Below are positions 28,834-38,546 of a stretch of 64,000 nt of DNA, in pieces. Every line of letters begins with the position of its first letter. Positions within the stretch are counted from its first letter, which is position 1. Made by a program: the position numbers and the translations under genes. Source of the stretch: Bacteroidota bacterium. Its GTDB lineage: Bacteria; Bacteroidota; Ignavibacteria; Ignavibacteriales; Melioribacteraceae. Below the pieces are notes generated by a model. That model had not been told where the DNA came from. It searched no databases and saw nothing but the letters and a program-made list of their open reading frames with translations. Location: the NCBI GenBank assembly GCA_018829205.1, contig JAHJUE010000006.1:1-64000 (forward strand). The letters run 5' to 3'.

Positions 28834-28937
28834 TGAACAGGCTCATATTTTTTATATTACATATGAAAATATAGAATAATATTATCCTAGAAACATAAAT
28901 TTTTGAATCATTCACAATATTAAATACGGGAGGAATT

Positions 28938-30131
28938 ATGCAGCCGGTAATAGCTAAACACGATATGGAAAAATGGGCGGACTATCTATTGGATTATAGT
29001 CTTGGAGGCGTTAAAGCAGACGATATTATTATGATAAAAGGTGAAAACATATGCTGGCCATTAATGAACATGCTGCAGGACAAAATATTTGCGGCAGGCG
29101 GTTTAGCGGATATCAACATTGTTGCACCCGACAATGACCGAGGGAAAGTATGGGGCGCTTCAATGGCTAAGCACGGCAGCAAAGAACAGATAAGCAAGGT
29201 TCCTTCATGGCAAAGTGAGCGATATAAATCGATGACAAAATTTATTGAAATTTTGGGTGTCGCAGACCCAGAACTATTTAGAGGAACAAAGGAAGATTTA
29301 GCACAGGAAATAATGAAAGCCGATGCGCCCATAAAAAATATTCGTTTGGCAAAACCTTGGGTTCTTACTCTTTATCCTACAAAAGGATTTGCTGATATGG
29401 AAGGTATGTCTCTTGAAGAATACTCCGACTTTATTGTAAAAGCATCAACTGTAGATCCGCGTCTGCTTGAAGAAGTTGAAGAAAATATTTATCAGCTTTT
29501 GAAGAAGAGTTCTGAAATAAAGGTTTTAACCGTACACCCTAAAACAAAAAAGGAACTGGAACTTAATCTTAATATTAAGGGAAGAAATATTGTTAAATGC
29601 ACAGGAAAAAGAAATTTCCCTGACGGTGAAGTTTTTACTAGTCCCGATGCAAACTCTGTAGAGGGTGAAATATTCGTTGATCTTCCTGTATTCCAGGGAG
29701 GAATGGATATAAAGGGAATATATCTGAAATTTGAAGGCGGAGTAATTAAGGAATACACGGCCGAACAGGGTTTTGAAGCTTTAAAGAAAATTATTGAAAC
29801 AGATGAAGGCTCGCACAGATTAGGGGAAGTTGCTTTAGGTATGAATAACGGAATGGATAAAGTATTAAAGCACCCTTTGTTTGTTGAAAAAGTCGGCGGA
29901 ACAATGCACATTGCAATAGGGCAAAGCTACCCGGAAGCTTACGTTGATTCTGCTAATTCGGAAGAAGGGAAGAAAATAATTTCTGAATTGCAGTCAAAAG
30001 GAATTTATAACCAGTCGGCGCAGCATGTTGATATTGTTACTGATTTCCGCCCGGGCGGAAGCGGCAAAGCAATATATATTGACGGATTAAAACTGAAGTT
30101 AGAAAATAATATATGGGTGGTTCCAGAATAA
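28938..30131 (+). CDS. M29 family aminopeptidase
   Basis: A 397-residue metallo-aminopeptidase of the thermophilic M29 type (AmpS/AmpII/PepS), cytoplasmic, removing N-terminal residues from peptides. The family's metal-binding region is visible: GEVFTSPDANSVEG, LGEVALGMNNGMD (metal-binding Glu), GGTMHIAIGQSYPEA and QHVDIVTD. Length fits the family. GGGAGGAATT precedes the ATG. Confidence 0.9.
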   Translation: MQPVIAKHDMEKWADYLLDYSLGGVKADDIIMIKGENICWPLMNMLQDKIFAAGGLADINIVAPDNDRGKVWGASMAKHGSKEQISKVPSWQSERYKSMTKFIEILGVADPELFRGTKEDLAQEIMKADAPIKNIRLAKPWVLTLYPTKGFADMEGMSLEEYSDFIVKASTVDPRLLEEVEENIYQLLKKSSEIKVLTVHPKTKKELELNLNIKGRNIVKCTGKRNFPDGEVFTSPDANSVEGEIFVDLPVFQGGMDIKGIYLKFEGGVIKEYTAEQGFEALKKIIETDEGSHRLGEVALGMNNGMDKVLKHPLFVEKVGGTMHIAIGQSYPEAYVDSANSEEGKKIISELQSKGIYNQSAQHVDIVTDFRPGGSGKAIYIDGLKLKLENNIWVVPE

Positions 30132-30199
30132 TTTCCAAATGATAATTATGAATATAATAATTGTCCGCACTTATATAATTTCAATGAGATAGGTAAAAT

Positions 30200-31363
30200 A
30201 TGAACATCGATAAAAACAAATTCCCGCTAATGGCCAAAACAATATTCGGATTGGAAAATGTCCTTGCCGAGGAGTTGAAAAGTTTAAACGCCGAAAAAAT
30301 TGAAATCGGAAACCGAGCTGTATTTTTTGAAGGCGATAAAGAATTAATGTATAAGGCAAATATTTATCTTCGCACCGCCCTTCGTATTATTAAACCGATT
30401 AACAAATTTAATATCCGCTCGGAGAATGACCTTTATAAAAACATAAAAAAAATTAAGTGGGACAAATACTTCGGAATCAGCGATACCTTTTCAATTGACA
30501 GTGTAGTTCATTCAAAATACTTCAATCACTCAAAATATATTTCATTAAAGACGAAAGATGCTATTGCCGATCAATTCAGAGAACAAACCGGCAAGCGTCC
30601 TAATGTTGATATTGATGATCCAACAATTAAGATAAATATTCATATATATGAAGATGAATGTACTGTTTCGCTTGACAGCTCAGGTGATTCGCTGCATAAA
30701 AGAGGCTACAGAAAAAATGCTAATCTTGCTCCTTTAAGCGAGGTGCTTGCCGCCGGTTTGATTTATTTATCGGGCTGGGATCAATGTTCAACTTTTACCG
30801 ACGCTATGTGCGGATCGGGAACAATATTAATTGAAGCGGGATTAATTGCGGCAAATAAAGCTCCTGGTATTTTAAGAAAAAAGTTCGGATTTATGAAATG
30901 GAAGGATTATGAACCTTCACTTTTTAACCAATTATTAATTGAGGCAGAACAAAAAATAAAACCTATCGATTTTAAAATTACAGGATCGGACATTAATCCT
31001 GGCACCGTTGCTATTGCAAATGAAAATCTAAAAAACGCCGGGTTGGAAAAAGAAATCTTTATTGAAACAAGATCATTCGAGGAATCAAAACCGCCGGAAG
31101 GTGAAGGTACATTAATTATTAATCCTCCTTACGGAGAAAGATTGAAGGAAGAAGACATAATTTCATTTTATAAAATGATCGGGGATTCTCTAAAAAAAAA
31201 TTACTCCGGGTATGATGCGTGGATAATCAGTTCGAATAAAGAAGCTCTGAAATATTTGGGGCTTCGTACTTCAAAAAAACTGGCTTTGCAAAACGGTCCG
31301 CTCGAAGTTAAATTTCATAAATATGAAATGTACCAGGGAAGTAAAAAAGCAAAATATAAATAA
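30200..31363 (+). CDS. THUMP-domain class I RNA methyltransferase, RlmL/YpsC-like
   Basis: A 387-residue SAM-dependent methyltransferase. An N-terminal ferredoxin-like/THUMP domain (about 1-155) is followed by the UPF0020 catalytic domain, with FTDAMCGSGTILIEAGL as the SAM loop and NPPYGERL as the N-P-P-Y catalytic motif. This corresponds to the N-terminal half of E. coli RlmL, which makes m2G2445 in 23S rRNA; the target here is inferred. AGGT lies 7 bases before the ATG. Confidence 0.9.
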   Translation: MNIDKNKFPLMAKTIFGLENVLAEELKSLNAEKIEIGNRAVFFEGDKELMYKANIYLRTALRIIKPINKFNIRSENDLYKNIKKIKWDKYFGISDTFSIDSVVHSKYFNHSKYISLKTKDAIADQFREQTGKRPNVDIDDPTIKINIHIYEDECTVSLDSSGDSLHKRGYRKNANLAPLSEVLAAGLIYLSGWDQCSTFTDAMCGSGTILIEAGLIAANKAPGILRKKFGFMKWKDYEPSLFNQLLIEAEQKIKPIDFKITGSDINPGTVAIANENLKNAGLEKEIFIETRSFEESKPPEGEGTLIINPPYGERLKEEDIISFYKMIGDSLKKNYSGYDAWIISSNKEALKYLGLRTSKKLALQNGPLEVKFHKYEMYQGSKKAKYK

Positions 31364-31454
31364 AGATTAATAAGGCTGGCGGAAAATTTTCCAAAATAAT
31401 AAGACTATTTTAATTTCTACAGTAACCATAATAAAATATTAGGTGCATTTTAAA

Positions 31455-32012
31455 TTGAAAATACATTTCATAATATTCTTGCTAATAATATTTGGCAAAA
31501 ACATTGAGGCTCAATTATTAAAAATAGGTTTTCGAATTGAGCCGGCTCTTTTGTTAACAGAAAAGAATAATAATTCTGATTTCGGTTTAAGCCCATATAG
31601 TTTGTATCTAACATCTATAATTACTCCAATAGAAAATATTGGTTTAGAAGTTAGACCAGGTTATTTTATTGGAGGTGAATATTATGGTGGTTTTGAATTT
31701 GGAGCCTTTCTGAGATATTCAATTTTAGGATCAAAATATTATATTGTTGGCGGAATCAATAATCATATAAATAGTATGACTGGCGCACATAACGGGGGTT
31801 CCGGAATATCAAAAGCAATGTTGTATAAAGCTATAGGTATTGGATACCAAAAAGATTCCAAGCTTGGATTTGATCTGACATATTACTGGACAAATGATAA
31901 AGTATTTGCTTATTCAAATTCTTATGAAACGGGTTTTATTACGATAAAAACTTTTACCAAAATGAACGGAATTATTAAAGCAGCATTTGTTCTTTCGTTT
32001 GATATTTTATAA
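31455..32012 (+). CDS. secreted protein, probable small outer-membrane beta-barrel
   Basis: I place the start at TTG 31455: the AGG at 31441-31443 then acts as a Shine-Dalgarno sequence and the protein begins with a clean signal peptide (KIHFIIFLLIIFGKNIEAQ). A GTG at 31443 is the alternative. About 185 residues, with short amphipathic strands rich in Gly, Tyr and Phe, consistent with an eight-strand barrel. No family recognised. Confidence 0.65.
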   Translation: MKIHFIIFLLIIFGKNIEAQLLKIGFRIEPALLLTEKNNNSDFGLSPYSLYLTSIITPIENIGLEVRPGYFIGGEYYGGFEFGAFLRYSILGSKYYIVGGINNHINSMTGAHNGGSGISKAMLYKAIGIGYQKDSKLGFDLTYYWTNDKVFAYSNSYETGFITIKTFTKMNGIIKAAFVLSFDIL

Positions 32013-32225
32013 TTATTTAAAAGCTGCCAAACACGCAAATCAAACCTACAGCCCCGCAAAGAGCTCAGGTTAAATTTCGGAAGCCGCAAAAGCCTTTGCG
32101 CAGGTAAATTACTTAAATAATGGTTTGTGTTATAATATTTAAACTTTTTGGTAAGAATAATATACAAATTAAATACAGCGACACTTTTAGGCACAAATTT
32201 TTTTTTAATTTAGTTAACAAATATT

Positions 32226-32993
32226 ATGGATCCAAGAAAAAATACAGCACGGTTTTATGATACCGTTATTCACCCCATTAATGACTTGCCGTTTTACATC
32301 AAAAGGATAAAATCGTTAAAATCAAAAAATGTTTTGGAACTCGGTTGCGGAACCGGACGTGTACTTGTGCCTTTGGCAAAGTATTGCAAAAAAATTGTTG
32401 GCATAGATTACTCGCAAGAAATGCTCGAAATCTGTAAAGAAAAAATTAAAAATGAAGGTCTCACAAATGCCACTACCATTCAAGGAGATATAAGCAATCT
32501 TAATCTTGGTGAATTATTTGATCTTGTAATTGCTCCATATAGAGTCTTGCAGGCATTAGAAACAGAAAATGAAGTTCAGGCTTTTTTTGAAACGATCTCT
32601 CTACACTTAAAGTCCTCAGGCAGGGGAATTCTAAATATCTTTAAACCAAAAAAATCTGCAGAAGAGTTGAGATCGAGTTGGCATCAACCTGATGAAATTA
32701 TAAATCAAGAAATCAACATGAAAGACGGTAGTCGCCTGGTTTATGCTTTCAGACAACACAAAATCAACAAAGAAAAGTTAATACTCTACCCTGATATGAT
32801 TTACCGAAGATATTTTAATAATGTTTTAGTTGAAGAAGTGATTCATCCCATCATCATGCGTTGTTATTATCCGGATGAATTTAAGAGACTCATAACTAAT
32901 ATGGGATTTTCTATTACAGGATCATGGGGCGGTTATAACAATGAAGAATACGGAGTTGGACCGGAACTTGTAATTGAATTCAAAAAGAAATAG
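32226..32993 (+). CDS. class I SAM-dependent methyltransferase
   Basis: A 255-residue Rossmann-fold methyltransferase. NVLELGCGTGRVLVPLAKY is motif I (SAM binding), IVGIDYSQEMLEICKEK supplies the acidic motif II residue, and GDISNLNLGELFDLVIAPYRVLQ motifs III-IV. The substrate is unknown; it resembles small-molecule methyltransferases of the ubiE/arsM-like superfamily. It stands alone, about 213 bases after the previous gene, with no Shine-Dalgarno sequence. Confidence 0.85.
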   Translation: MDPRKNTARFYDTVIHPINDLPFYIKRIKSLKSKNVLELGCGTGRVLVPLAKYCKKIVGIDYSQEMLEICKEKIKNEGLTNATTIQGDISNLNLGELFDLVIAPYRVLQALETENEVQAFFETISLHLKSSGRGILNIFKPKKSAEELRSSWHQPDEIINQEINMKDGSRLVYAFRQHKINKEKLILYPDMIYRRYFNNVLVEEVIHPIIMRCYYPDEFKRLITNMGFSITGSWGGYNNEEYGVGPELVIEFKKK

Positions 32994-33057
32994 TAACAAA
33001 AAATAAATCAATATGCCGCGTCAGACTGTTCCGTACGGATGGTAAATTGCGAAACTG

Positions 33058-35640
33058 TTAAAACTCGAACTCTGCGCCGAATAAAATAATCCTATTAATT
33101 TGATTGTAATCTACAGCTACACCTTGTGTTTCGGCCCATCCGCTTCTTGATATGTTTTTTTTGTTAAACAAATTCCAAACACTTATATAAAGTATTAAGT
33201 TGGAATTCTCAAAATAAAATCTCCTGTCGATGCGAATACTCATATTCTGATAGGCCGGGTAACGCTCGCTCATTAAATTATCCTTATCCAATATTCCTTT
33301 TTTTCTTACAGTTGACTCTGCTAAGTTAAATTTTGTAAACGGCTTTCCTCCAGCATAATTCCACCGTAGGCTTAATTCCCAATCTTCGTTTGGTTTGTAA
33401 CCGCCTTCAACGGCGGCGAGTACTTTACTGTCGACTGTCCTATTTCTCCATCTTCCTTCTAAGTCTCGGTATTTGGCTCTAAAATATGTTCCGCTTATAA
33501 TACAATGAAACTTATCGGAAATTTTTTTTTGAATCATCGCTTCTATACCTAATGAGTTTGCCACTCCTTCCATTACTAAATTGTTATGGCTCAGGTACAA
33601 TAAATTGTTTATTGGTTCATCAAGCAAAAAGAGAGAAGACATATCCGGATCGACAGGAAGCTGCTGATATTCCTTAATATAAAATTCTATGTTTAGTTTT
33701 GTATTCTCAAATAATAAATAATTGTAACCAAAAATCATGTGATAAGAGAAAGGATCTTCCAAGTTTTCAAACTTTTCGTTATTTGATAAAAAATACATTG
33801 GAAGATTTTGAAAGAATAATCCCGCTGAACCGTTAAACGCGCTTTTCTCATTAATTTGATACGAGAATGAAAATCGCGGGGAGATATTCAACTTTTTATT
33901 GAAACTGAAATAATCGATTCTTATGCCGGGTACAAATTTTAGTCCGGTTGAAGGAATCCATTCATAGTTGAAAAATCCGCCTATCTTTGAAGTGGTAATT
34001 TTTCTATCAACAATTAAATCCGGGAATGATACACCCAAAGGATTTATTCCGCCAGCAAAATAATTGTTAAAATTCGCAGAATGAATTTTTCCTTCTACGC
34101 CGAATTCAAATTTGGCAAAAGGACTAAAACTGAAATAATTTATATTCCTTAACCTGTATTCATTATCAATCGAATTAATCCGCATGAACGGCTGATCATC
34201 AATTGAAGTAAATAGCGGAATGTCATTTTTTTTATAAAAGTGCGAAGCAGTTGTTATTGAATAACCTTTTTTACCCCACAAATATTTCCAATTAATTCCG
34301 AACAAGTTTTGTGTAAAATTAAAATTTCCATACCAGTTGGAATAATCTGAAATTGAAACTTTTTTTGAAACAGTCCATTTATCATCTGAAAAAATACTTA
34401 GCAAACTTATTTGATGGTTCGGACTAATATCATAAACAATCTTGCCTTGTAATTCATTGAATGTAATCGGATCCGTTTCATCTTTGGAGAGTTTTAACAC
34501 AAGATCGGTAAAACTATGCCTGGCAAAAAACATATATGAACCATTGCCTTTAGTTAATGGTCCTTCCACTTGTCCGGAGACACCTGCTAAATTTACGTCA
34601 ACCTGCATATCAACTTCTTCTCTGTTTCCTTCTCTGTATTTGATATCAAGTATTGATGATAATTTATCTCCGTATTTTGCGGAAAATCCTCCGGTGGAAA
34701 CATTGATGTCGCTTACAAAATCAAGATTTAATATTGAAAAAAGCCCGCCGGTTGTTCCTGGAAAAGGAAGATGGTTAATATTAGGGATTTCAATATTATC
34801 AATATAAAATCCGTTTTCAATACTGCTCCCTCCCCTCGCAATAATATTATTAGTTTCATTATCATTTGATAAACTTGGAAGCCCGTTTATTATTCTGCTT
34901 ATATCACCTCCTAAAGTTGCCGCACGACGAATTTCTTCCGATGAAAAGTGCGTATGACTTGTCTGGTGAATTTCATTACTTTGAAAATAGTTATCTTCAA
35001 CAACAACTTGATGTCCTTGAACCGGAGTTTCAGTAAGTTCAACCGTCATAAAAGTTATGCGGTCGGATCTAACAAGAACATCGGGGATAAAGATAGTCTG
35101 GAAACCTACATAGCTGATTTTTATAGTATAGTTTCCAACCGGTAAGTTAGAGATTTCAAACCTGCCTTCAACATCGCTTGCGGCGCCTAAAAGATTTTCT
35201 TCAATTAATATATTTGCGCCAATCAAGTTTCTTTGACTCCCCTTATTTATTACCTTACCAATAATTTTGCCTTTTAGCTTTTCATAATTTTTTGCTGGTA
35301 AAATTAATATTTGTCCATTCGATATAACTCTCAATTTTGTTCCCGTTAATTCAAGGATGTAATTAAGTATATCTATTAATTTTTTGTTAAACATTTTTAC
35401 TGAAATTTTCTGATCGGCGGGAATACGGCTGGCATTATAGTTTAGTTTAAATTTTCCTTTTTCAGAAATAATATTTAAAACATTTTCAAATGTAACGTCT
35501 TTGAGATCAATTGTGACTTTTTTATAGAAAGTCTGAGGTAAATCCAAAGTATCCGGCACAGTTTGTGCATTAATTTTTACTTGCGAAAAGCTAAAAAAAA
35601 TAAAAAAGACTAAGGGTGATATGAAGAATCTGAACACCAT
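33058..35640 (-). CDS. TonB-dependent outer-membrane receptor with STN signalling domain
   Basis: An 860-residue receptor by my start. The ATG at 35640 has GGAA 6 bases upstream, gives a clean signal peptide and leaves room for a candidate ECF promoter; an in-frame ATG pair at 35673-35676 would add 12 residues. Domains: STN (about 35-110: VTFENVLNIISEKGKFKLNY), the N-terminal extension that talks to FecR; a carboxypeptidase-like regulatory beta-sandwich (about 120-205: GKVINKGSQRNLIGANILIEE); plug (about 225-335, IARGGSSIENGFYIDNIEIP); and barrel (340-860) ending in FEF. It takes up a TonB-dependent substrate (iron chelate, vitamin or oligosaccharide, undetermined) and should signal through the FecR and sigma proteins encoded upstream on the same strand. 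Confidence 0.9.
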   Translation of the reverse strand: MVFRFFISPLVFFIFFSFSQVKINAQTVPDTLDLPQTFYKKVTIDLKDVTFENVLNIISEKGKFKLNYNASRIPADQKISVKMFNKKLIDILNYILELTGTKLRVISNGQILILPAKNYEKLKGKIIGKVINKGSQRNLIGANILIEENLLGAASDVEGRFEISNLPVGNYTIKISYVGFQTIFIPDVLVRSDRITFMTVELTETPVQGHQVVVEDNYFQSNEIHQTSHTHFSSEEIRRAATLGGDISRIINGLPSLSNDNETNNIIARGGSSIENGFYIDNIEIPNINHLPFPGTTGGLFSILNLDFVSDINVSTGGFSAKYGDKLSSILDIKYREGNREEVDMQVDVNLAGVSGQVEGPLTKGNGSYMFFARHSFTDLVLKLSKDETDPITFNELQGKIVYDISPNHQISLLSIFSDDKWTVSKKVSISDYSNWYGNFNFTQNLFGINWKYLWGKKGYSITTASHFYKKNDIPLFTSIDDQPFMRINSIDNEYRLRNINYFSFSPFAKFEFGVEGKIHSANFNNYFAGGINPLGVSFPDLIVDRKITTSKIGGFFNYEWIPSTGLKFVPGIRIDYFSFNKKLNISPRFSFSYQINEKSAFNGSAGLFFQNLPMYFLSNNEKFENLEDPFSYHMIFGYNYLLFENTKLNIEFYIKEYQQLPVDPDMSSLFLLDEPINNLLYLSHNNLVMEGVANSLGIEAMIQKKISDKFHCIISGTYFRAKYRDLEGRWRNRTVDSKVLAAVEGGYKPNEDWELSLRWNYAGGKPFTKFNLAESTVRKKGILDKDNLMSERYPAYQNMSIRIDRRFYFENSNLILYISVWNLFNKKNISRSGWAETQGVAVDYNQINRIILFGAEFEF

Positions 35641-35693
35641 ACTGTTTCCGGAAAGTAAATTCAATTTAATCATCATAAAGATTATTTGCTATT

Positions 35694-35722
35694 CATTATA
35701 ATTTATAATGCATTACCCTTCT
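35694..35722 (-). promoter_or_regulatory. weak third copy of the ECF promoter motif before the TonB receptor
   Basis: AGAAGGGTAA (8 of 10 bases of the motif GTARGGGTAA) is followed after 12 bases by TATAATG in place of GGATATT. Position and spacing agree with the two stronger copies before fecR and the barrel gene; the -10 part does not match well. Confidence 0.35.
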
Positions 35723-35736
35723 AAAATTACAAAGTA

Positions 35737-36558
35737 TTATAATCCAGCAGCACTAATACTGCCGTTAACAAGGCTTAAATTAATTTTACCTTCTCCCGCG
35801 TTTAATATACCTTTTATAGAAGTGGCGGTTACTACCTGATTTTTAATAATAAGATTAGAGACGGAGATATTTCCGTTTATTGTGCCGGCAGAAAATTCGG
35901 CTGAAGTATTGGAAGGAATGTCAAGTTTTATACTCCCGTTAACCGATGCAAAGTTAATAATACCGTTTTGAGGAAGCGACTGCTTACTTTTAATCTGCCC
36001 GTTTACCAAATTTATAAAAGTGCTTCCAAATATATCATCGAGCGAAACTTCACCGTTTATATTGTTTACTGAAACAGCATTATTAATTGAGGAGATTAAA
36101 ACATTTCCGTTTGCCAATTCAACGGAGATTTCATAATTGTTGGGAATGGAAATTATATAGTTTATTGTATAACTTCTGCCGTTAGACTCATTAGGCTGTT
36201 TAGTTTTTATTAATATCCCGTTTGTTATATTTTGCGTGTCAACATTAAGCTGCGTTAAATGCGTTTGCGCGTCGGAAATACTTTCTGAAGCTACAATTTT
36301 TTCACCTTTGATAATAATTGAGTCGGAAGTTGAGTTGCCTGTAATAGTTACATTCCCGTTAATTGCTTCAAGTCTAAATTTGAAATTATTTAACGCCACC
36401 GCACTGAATGAGAAAGATTCTTTCGCAATAAAAGATGCATTATTAAAATTATCATTCGGTCCAATAGAATATTCATCGCATCCGAAAACAATAAAAAAGA
36501 TATAAGCGGCAAATAGCTTAAATAAACAATTTTTGAAAACCCTAGTCTCCATTTTCAT
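35737..36558 (-). CDS. DUF4097-like beta-strand-repeat lipoprotein
   Basis: A 273-residue protein with a lipoprotein-type signal (FIVFGC, Cys27). The mature part is a parallel beta-helix-like series of short repeats with the recurring words ANGNV, NINGEV, LVNGQI, SVNGSI, TINGNI and LVNGSI, as in DUF4097/head-GIN adhesin-like proteins. It lies between the FecR/barrel genes and the TonB receptor with 36- and 60-base gaps, so it belongs to that island. Its role is unknown; a surface or periplasmic accessory to the receptor is an inference. Confidence 0.82.
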   Translation of the reverse strand: MKMETRVFKNCLFKLFAAYIFFIVFGCDEYSIGPNDNFNNASFIAKESFSFSAVALNNFKFRLEAINGNVTITGNSTSDSIIIKGEKIVASESISDAQTHLTQLNVDTQNITNGILIKTKQPNESNGRSYTINYIISIPNNYEISVELANGNVLISSINNAVSVNNINGEVSLDDIFGSTFINLVNGQIKSKQSLPQNGIINFASVNGSIKLDIPSNTSAEFSAGTINGNISVSNLIIKNQVVTATSIKGILNAGEGKINLSLVNGSISAAGL

Positions 36559-36594
36559 TTTCCCGTGATTTTATTAATTATTGTTTCTATATTC

Positions 36595-37245
36595 TTAAAA
36601 CATAAAATCTGCGCCGAATGAAAACTCAAAACCGCTGTAATTTTTTTGGCTTCCTATTTCCTCAACAAAATCAGTTACTAAATTATATCCCATCTCAGCG
36701 GCAAATTTTATTCTGCTGCTTAAAAGAAGTTCGGTGCCAAATCCCGCGAAAACTCCGATTGAAGATTCGGTATGTGTTCCAATATTGAGAATTTCAACTT
36801 CACTTTCGGTTCCAATAAGCATTTGCATTCCGCCTGTTACATAAGGTCTTAAAAAATTTTCACCGGGGTATTGCAGAATAAAATATTTTACTCCCATCAT
36901 TGCGGTAACAATTGTGCTTGAATAATTTGAAAAAGTATTAACCGTAACTTCGGGGGATGAACCGCTAATACTTAAGTAAAACGAGAAATTGTAGTTCGGG
37001 TAATAATTGTATACAATTTTACCTCCTAGTCCTCCAATCCCGGCATCTACATTAAACGGACCTGTTCTTACAGTAACTCCGCGGTGTTTTTGATTTAGAT
37101 ATGCAATTCGTAAGCCAATACTGTGTTTTCTAAAAACTATTTCATTTGAATCACTTGACGAACCCGGGGTAAAACCATAGGTATCATTAAACTGTAAGAC
37201 TAAAAGACCTAAAATAATAGTGATTAATAACCGTGTCTTTTTCAT
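36595..37245 (-). CDS. outer-membrane beta-barrel protein
   Basis: The start at 37245 has GGAG 8 bases upstream. About 216 residues: signal peptide (KKTRLLITIILGLLVLQF), then eight or so amphipathic strands (HSIGLRIAYLN, FSFYLSISGSS, LRPYVTGGMQMLIG, RIKFAAEMGYNLVTD) ending GFEFSFGADFMF with the terminal aromatic of barrels (OmpW/OmpA-like fold). It sits behind a copy of the GTARGGGTAA-N12-GGATATT element. Confidence 0.8.
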   Translation of the reverse strand: MKKTRLLITIILGLLVLQFNDTYGFTPGSSSDSNEIVFRKHSIGLRIAYLNQKHRGVTVRTGPFNVDAGIGGLGGKIVYNYYPNYNFSFYLSISGSSPEVTVNTFSNYSSTIVTAMMGVKYFILQYPGENFLRPYVTGGMQMLIGTESEVEILNIGTHTESSIGVFAGFGTELLLSSRIKFAAEMGYNLVTDFVEEIGSQKNYSGFEFSFGADFMF

Positions 37246-37288
37246 TTTTAACAACTCCAGAATAATTAGAAATTTGTTTTCTATATTT

Positions 37289-37317
37289 AATATCCCTTAG
37301 AATTAATTTACCCCTAC
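37289..37317 (-). promoter_or_regulatory. candidate ECF sigma promoter before the barrel gene
   Basis: GTAGGGGTAA (37317-37308), 12 bases, then GGATATT (37295-37289), 44 bases before the ATG. It is nearly identical in sequence, spacing and distance to the element before fecR at 38547-38575. Confidence 0.7.
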
Positions 37318-37440
37318 AGTCAGAAAATTATTTTTTATTTTATAGAAAAAAAGTTGAATTGATGAATAATTTACGACTACCTCGTTCAATAACTTCTAAA
37401 ACGAAAATTTGGGAATATCAATTATAGAAAAACGAATAAG

Positions 37441-38505
37441 TTATCTTATAATTGTTGAGTTTATAGATTTTATTATAATTTTATTCCCGGTCTGTTCATA
37501 TTGGGAATCTGTAAGCTCGGTTATTATTTCAAGCGCATCTGTTATGGATTTTTTTTGAATAAATACAGACACTCTTTCATTTAGAATTGTTGAATCGGAT
37601 AATGTAATTGAGACATCGAACCAGCGTTCCACTTGTAATAATACTTCGGATAAATTGCTATCTTCAAAATATATTTCACCGTTTAACCACGACAAAGATT
37701 TTGCCACATCTATCGGTTTTGGCGGCATAAGAGAACCATCTGACAGCAGCTCGCCGGTAAATCCTTTTGAAATAAGAATTGTGTCTGATTTTTCACTAAC
37801 TTTTCCAAGAGAGACCTTTCCTTCTGTAACTGCTACTTTAACATTTTTGTTATTTTCCCACGCGCGTACGTTAAATTTTGTGCCTAAAACTTTTACAATC
37901 GCATTAATTGTATTTACAACAAATGGTTTTTTTAGATTATGAGTAACTTCAAAATAAGCCTCTCCGTTAAGTTTTACCTTCCGATCTGTTTCCGAAAAAT
38001 TTTCCGGATATTGAAAGCTGCTTCCGGCATCAAGAATTACTTTTGTTCCGTCGCTTAATATAAATTGTGATTGTTTACCTTCTTCAACTATTATTGATTT
38101 CCAGTTTAAAATTATTTCATCGTCGTGAGGCAAGGATACTATATAAATCAATGAAGGGATAAGAATTATAAATATTATTACTGCGGCATACCGCAAGAGT
38201 TTTGGTGTATTTAATAATATATCCGACCATGATTTTTTATTTTTTTGCGGCACAATATTGAATATTTTGTATTTACTAAATTCATTAATTATTCCGGCTT
38301 TTTCCGAAAGATTGCGCCACATTGCATTAATATCCGACGGTTCAAATTCTTCTTCGGACGTTTCCCAGATTTTTCTCATTTTATCAATTACTTGCGAATT
38401 TTCAGGATTGGATAAAAGCCAGTTTTCAACTTTTTCTATTTCCGAAACGGAACATTCACCTGAAAGGTATTTTGCCAATAATTCCCATTCTGTATTATTA
38501 TTCAT
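37441..38505 (-). CDS. FecR family anti-sigma/signal-transducing protein
   Basis: The start at 38505 has GGAG 10 bases upstream, giving 354 residues. An N-terminal cytoplasmic DUF4880-like domain (NTEWELLAKYLSGECSVSEIEKVENWL) binds the sigma factor; a helix follows (about 105-123), then the periplasmic FecR domain (about 135-240: SQFILSDGTKVILDAGSSFQYPE, LGTKFNVRAWENNKNVKVAVTEG) and the C-terminal DUF4974 domain (about 275-350) that contacts the receptor's STN domain. This is the standard Bacteroidota anti-sigma that transduces receptor occupancy. It has its own candidate promoter upstream. Confidence 0.93.
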   Translation of the reverse strand: MNNNTEWELLAKYLSGECSVSEIEKVENWLLSNPENSQVIDKMRKIWETSEEEFEPSDINAMWRNLSEKAGIINEFSKYKIFNIVPQKNKKSWSDILLNTPKLLRYAAVIIFIILIPSLIYIVSLPHDDEIILNWKSIIVEEGKQSQFILSDGTKVILDAGSSFQYPENFSETDRKVKLNGEAYFEVTHNLKKPFVVNTINAIVKVLGTKFNVRAWENNKNVKVAVTEGKVSLGKVSEKSDTILISKGFTGELLSDGSLMPPKPIDVAKSLSWLNGEIYFEDSNLSEVLLQVERWFDVSITLSDSTILNERVSVFIQKKSITDALEIITELTDSQYEQTGNKIIIKSINSTIIR

Positions 38506-38546
38506 ACTAAATTTCTCCGGCAAAACGAAAACACTTTACTATAGGT

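Noticed and set aside
29492-29911. 139-codon open frame on the minus strand inside the M29 aminopeptidase gene
   Set aside because: It is the antisense of a well-conserved enzyme, with no family resemblance and a Pro/Ser-rich composition typical of reverse frames.
31380-31395. GGAAAATTTTCC palindrome after the THUMP methyltransferase
   Set aside because: Too short and AT-rich to distinguish from chance or to call a terminator.
32013-32225. 213-base gap with GCAAAAGCCTTTGCGC-like words, possible repeat or gene remnant
   Set aside because: The palindrome is short and imperfect and no translation in any frame resembles a protein family.
34442-34807. 121-codon plus-strand frame inside the TonB receptor gene
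   Set aside because: Antisense of the plug and barrel region; no homology pattern of its own.
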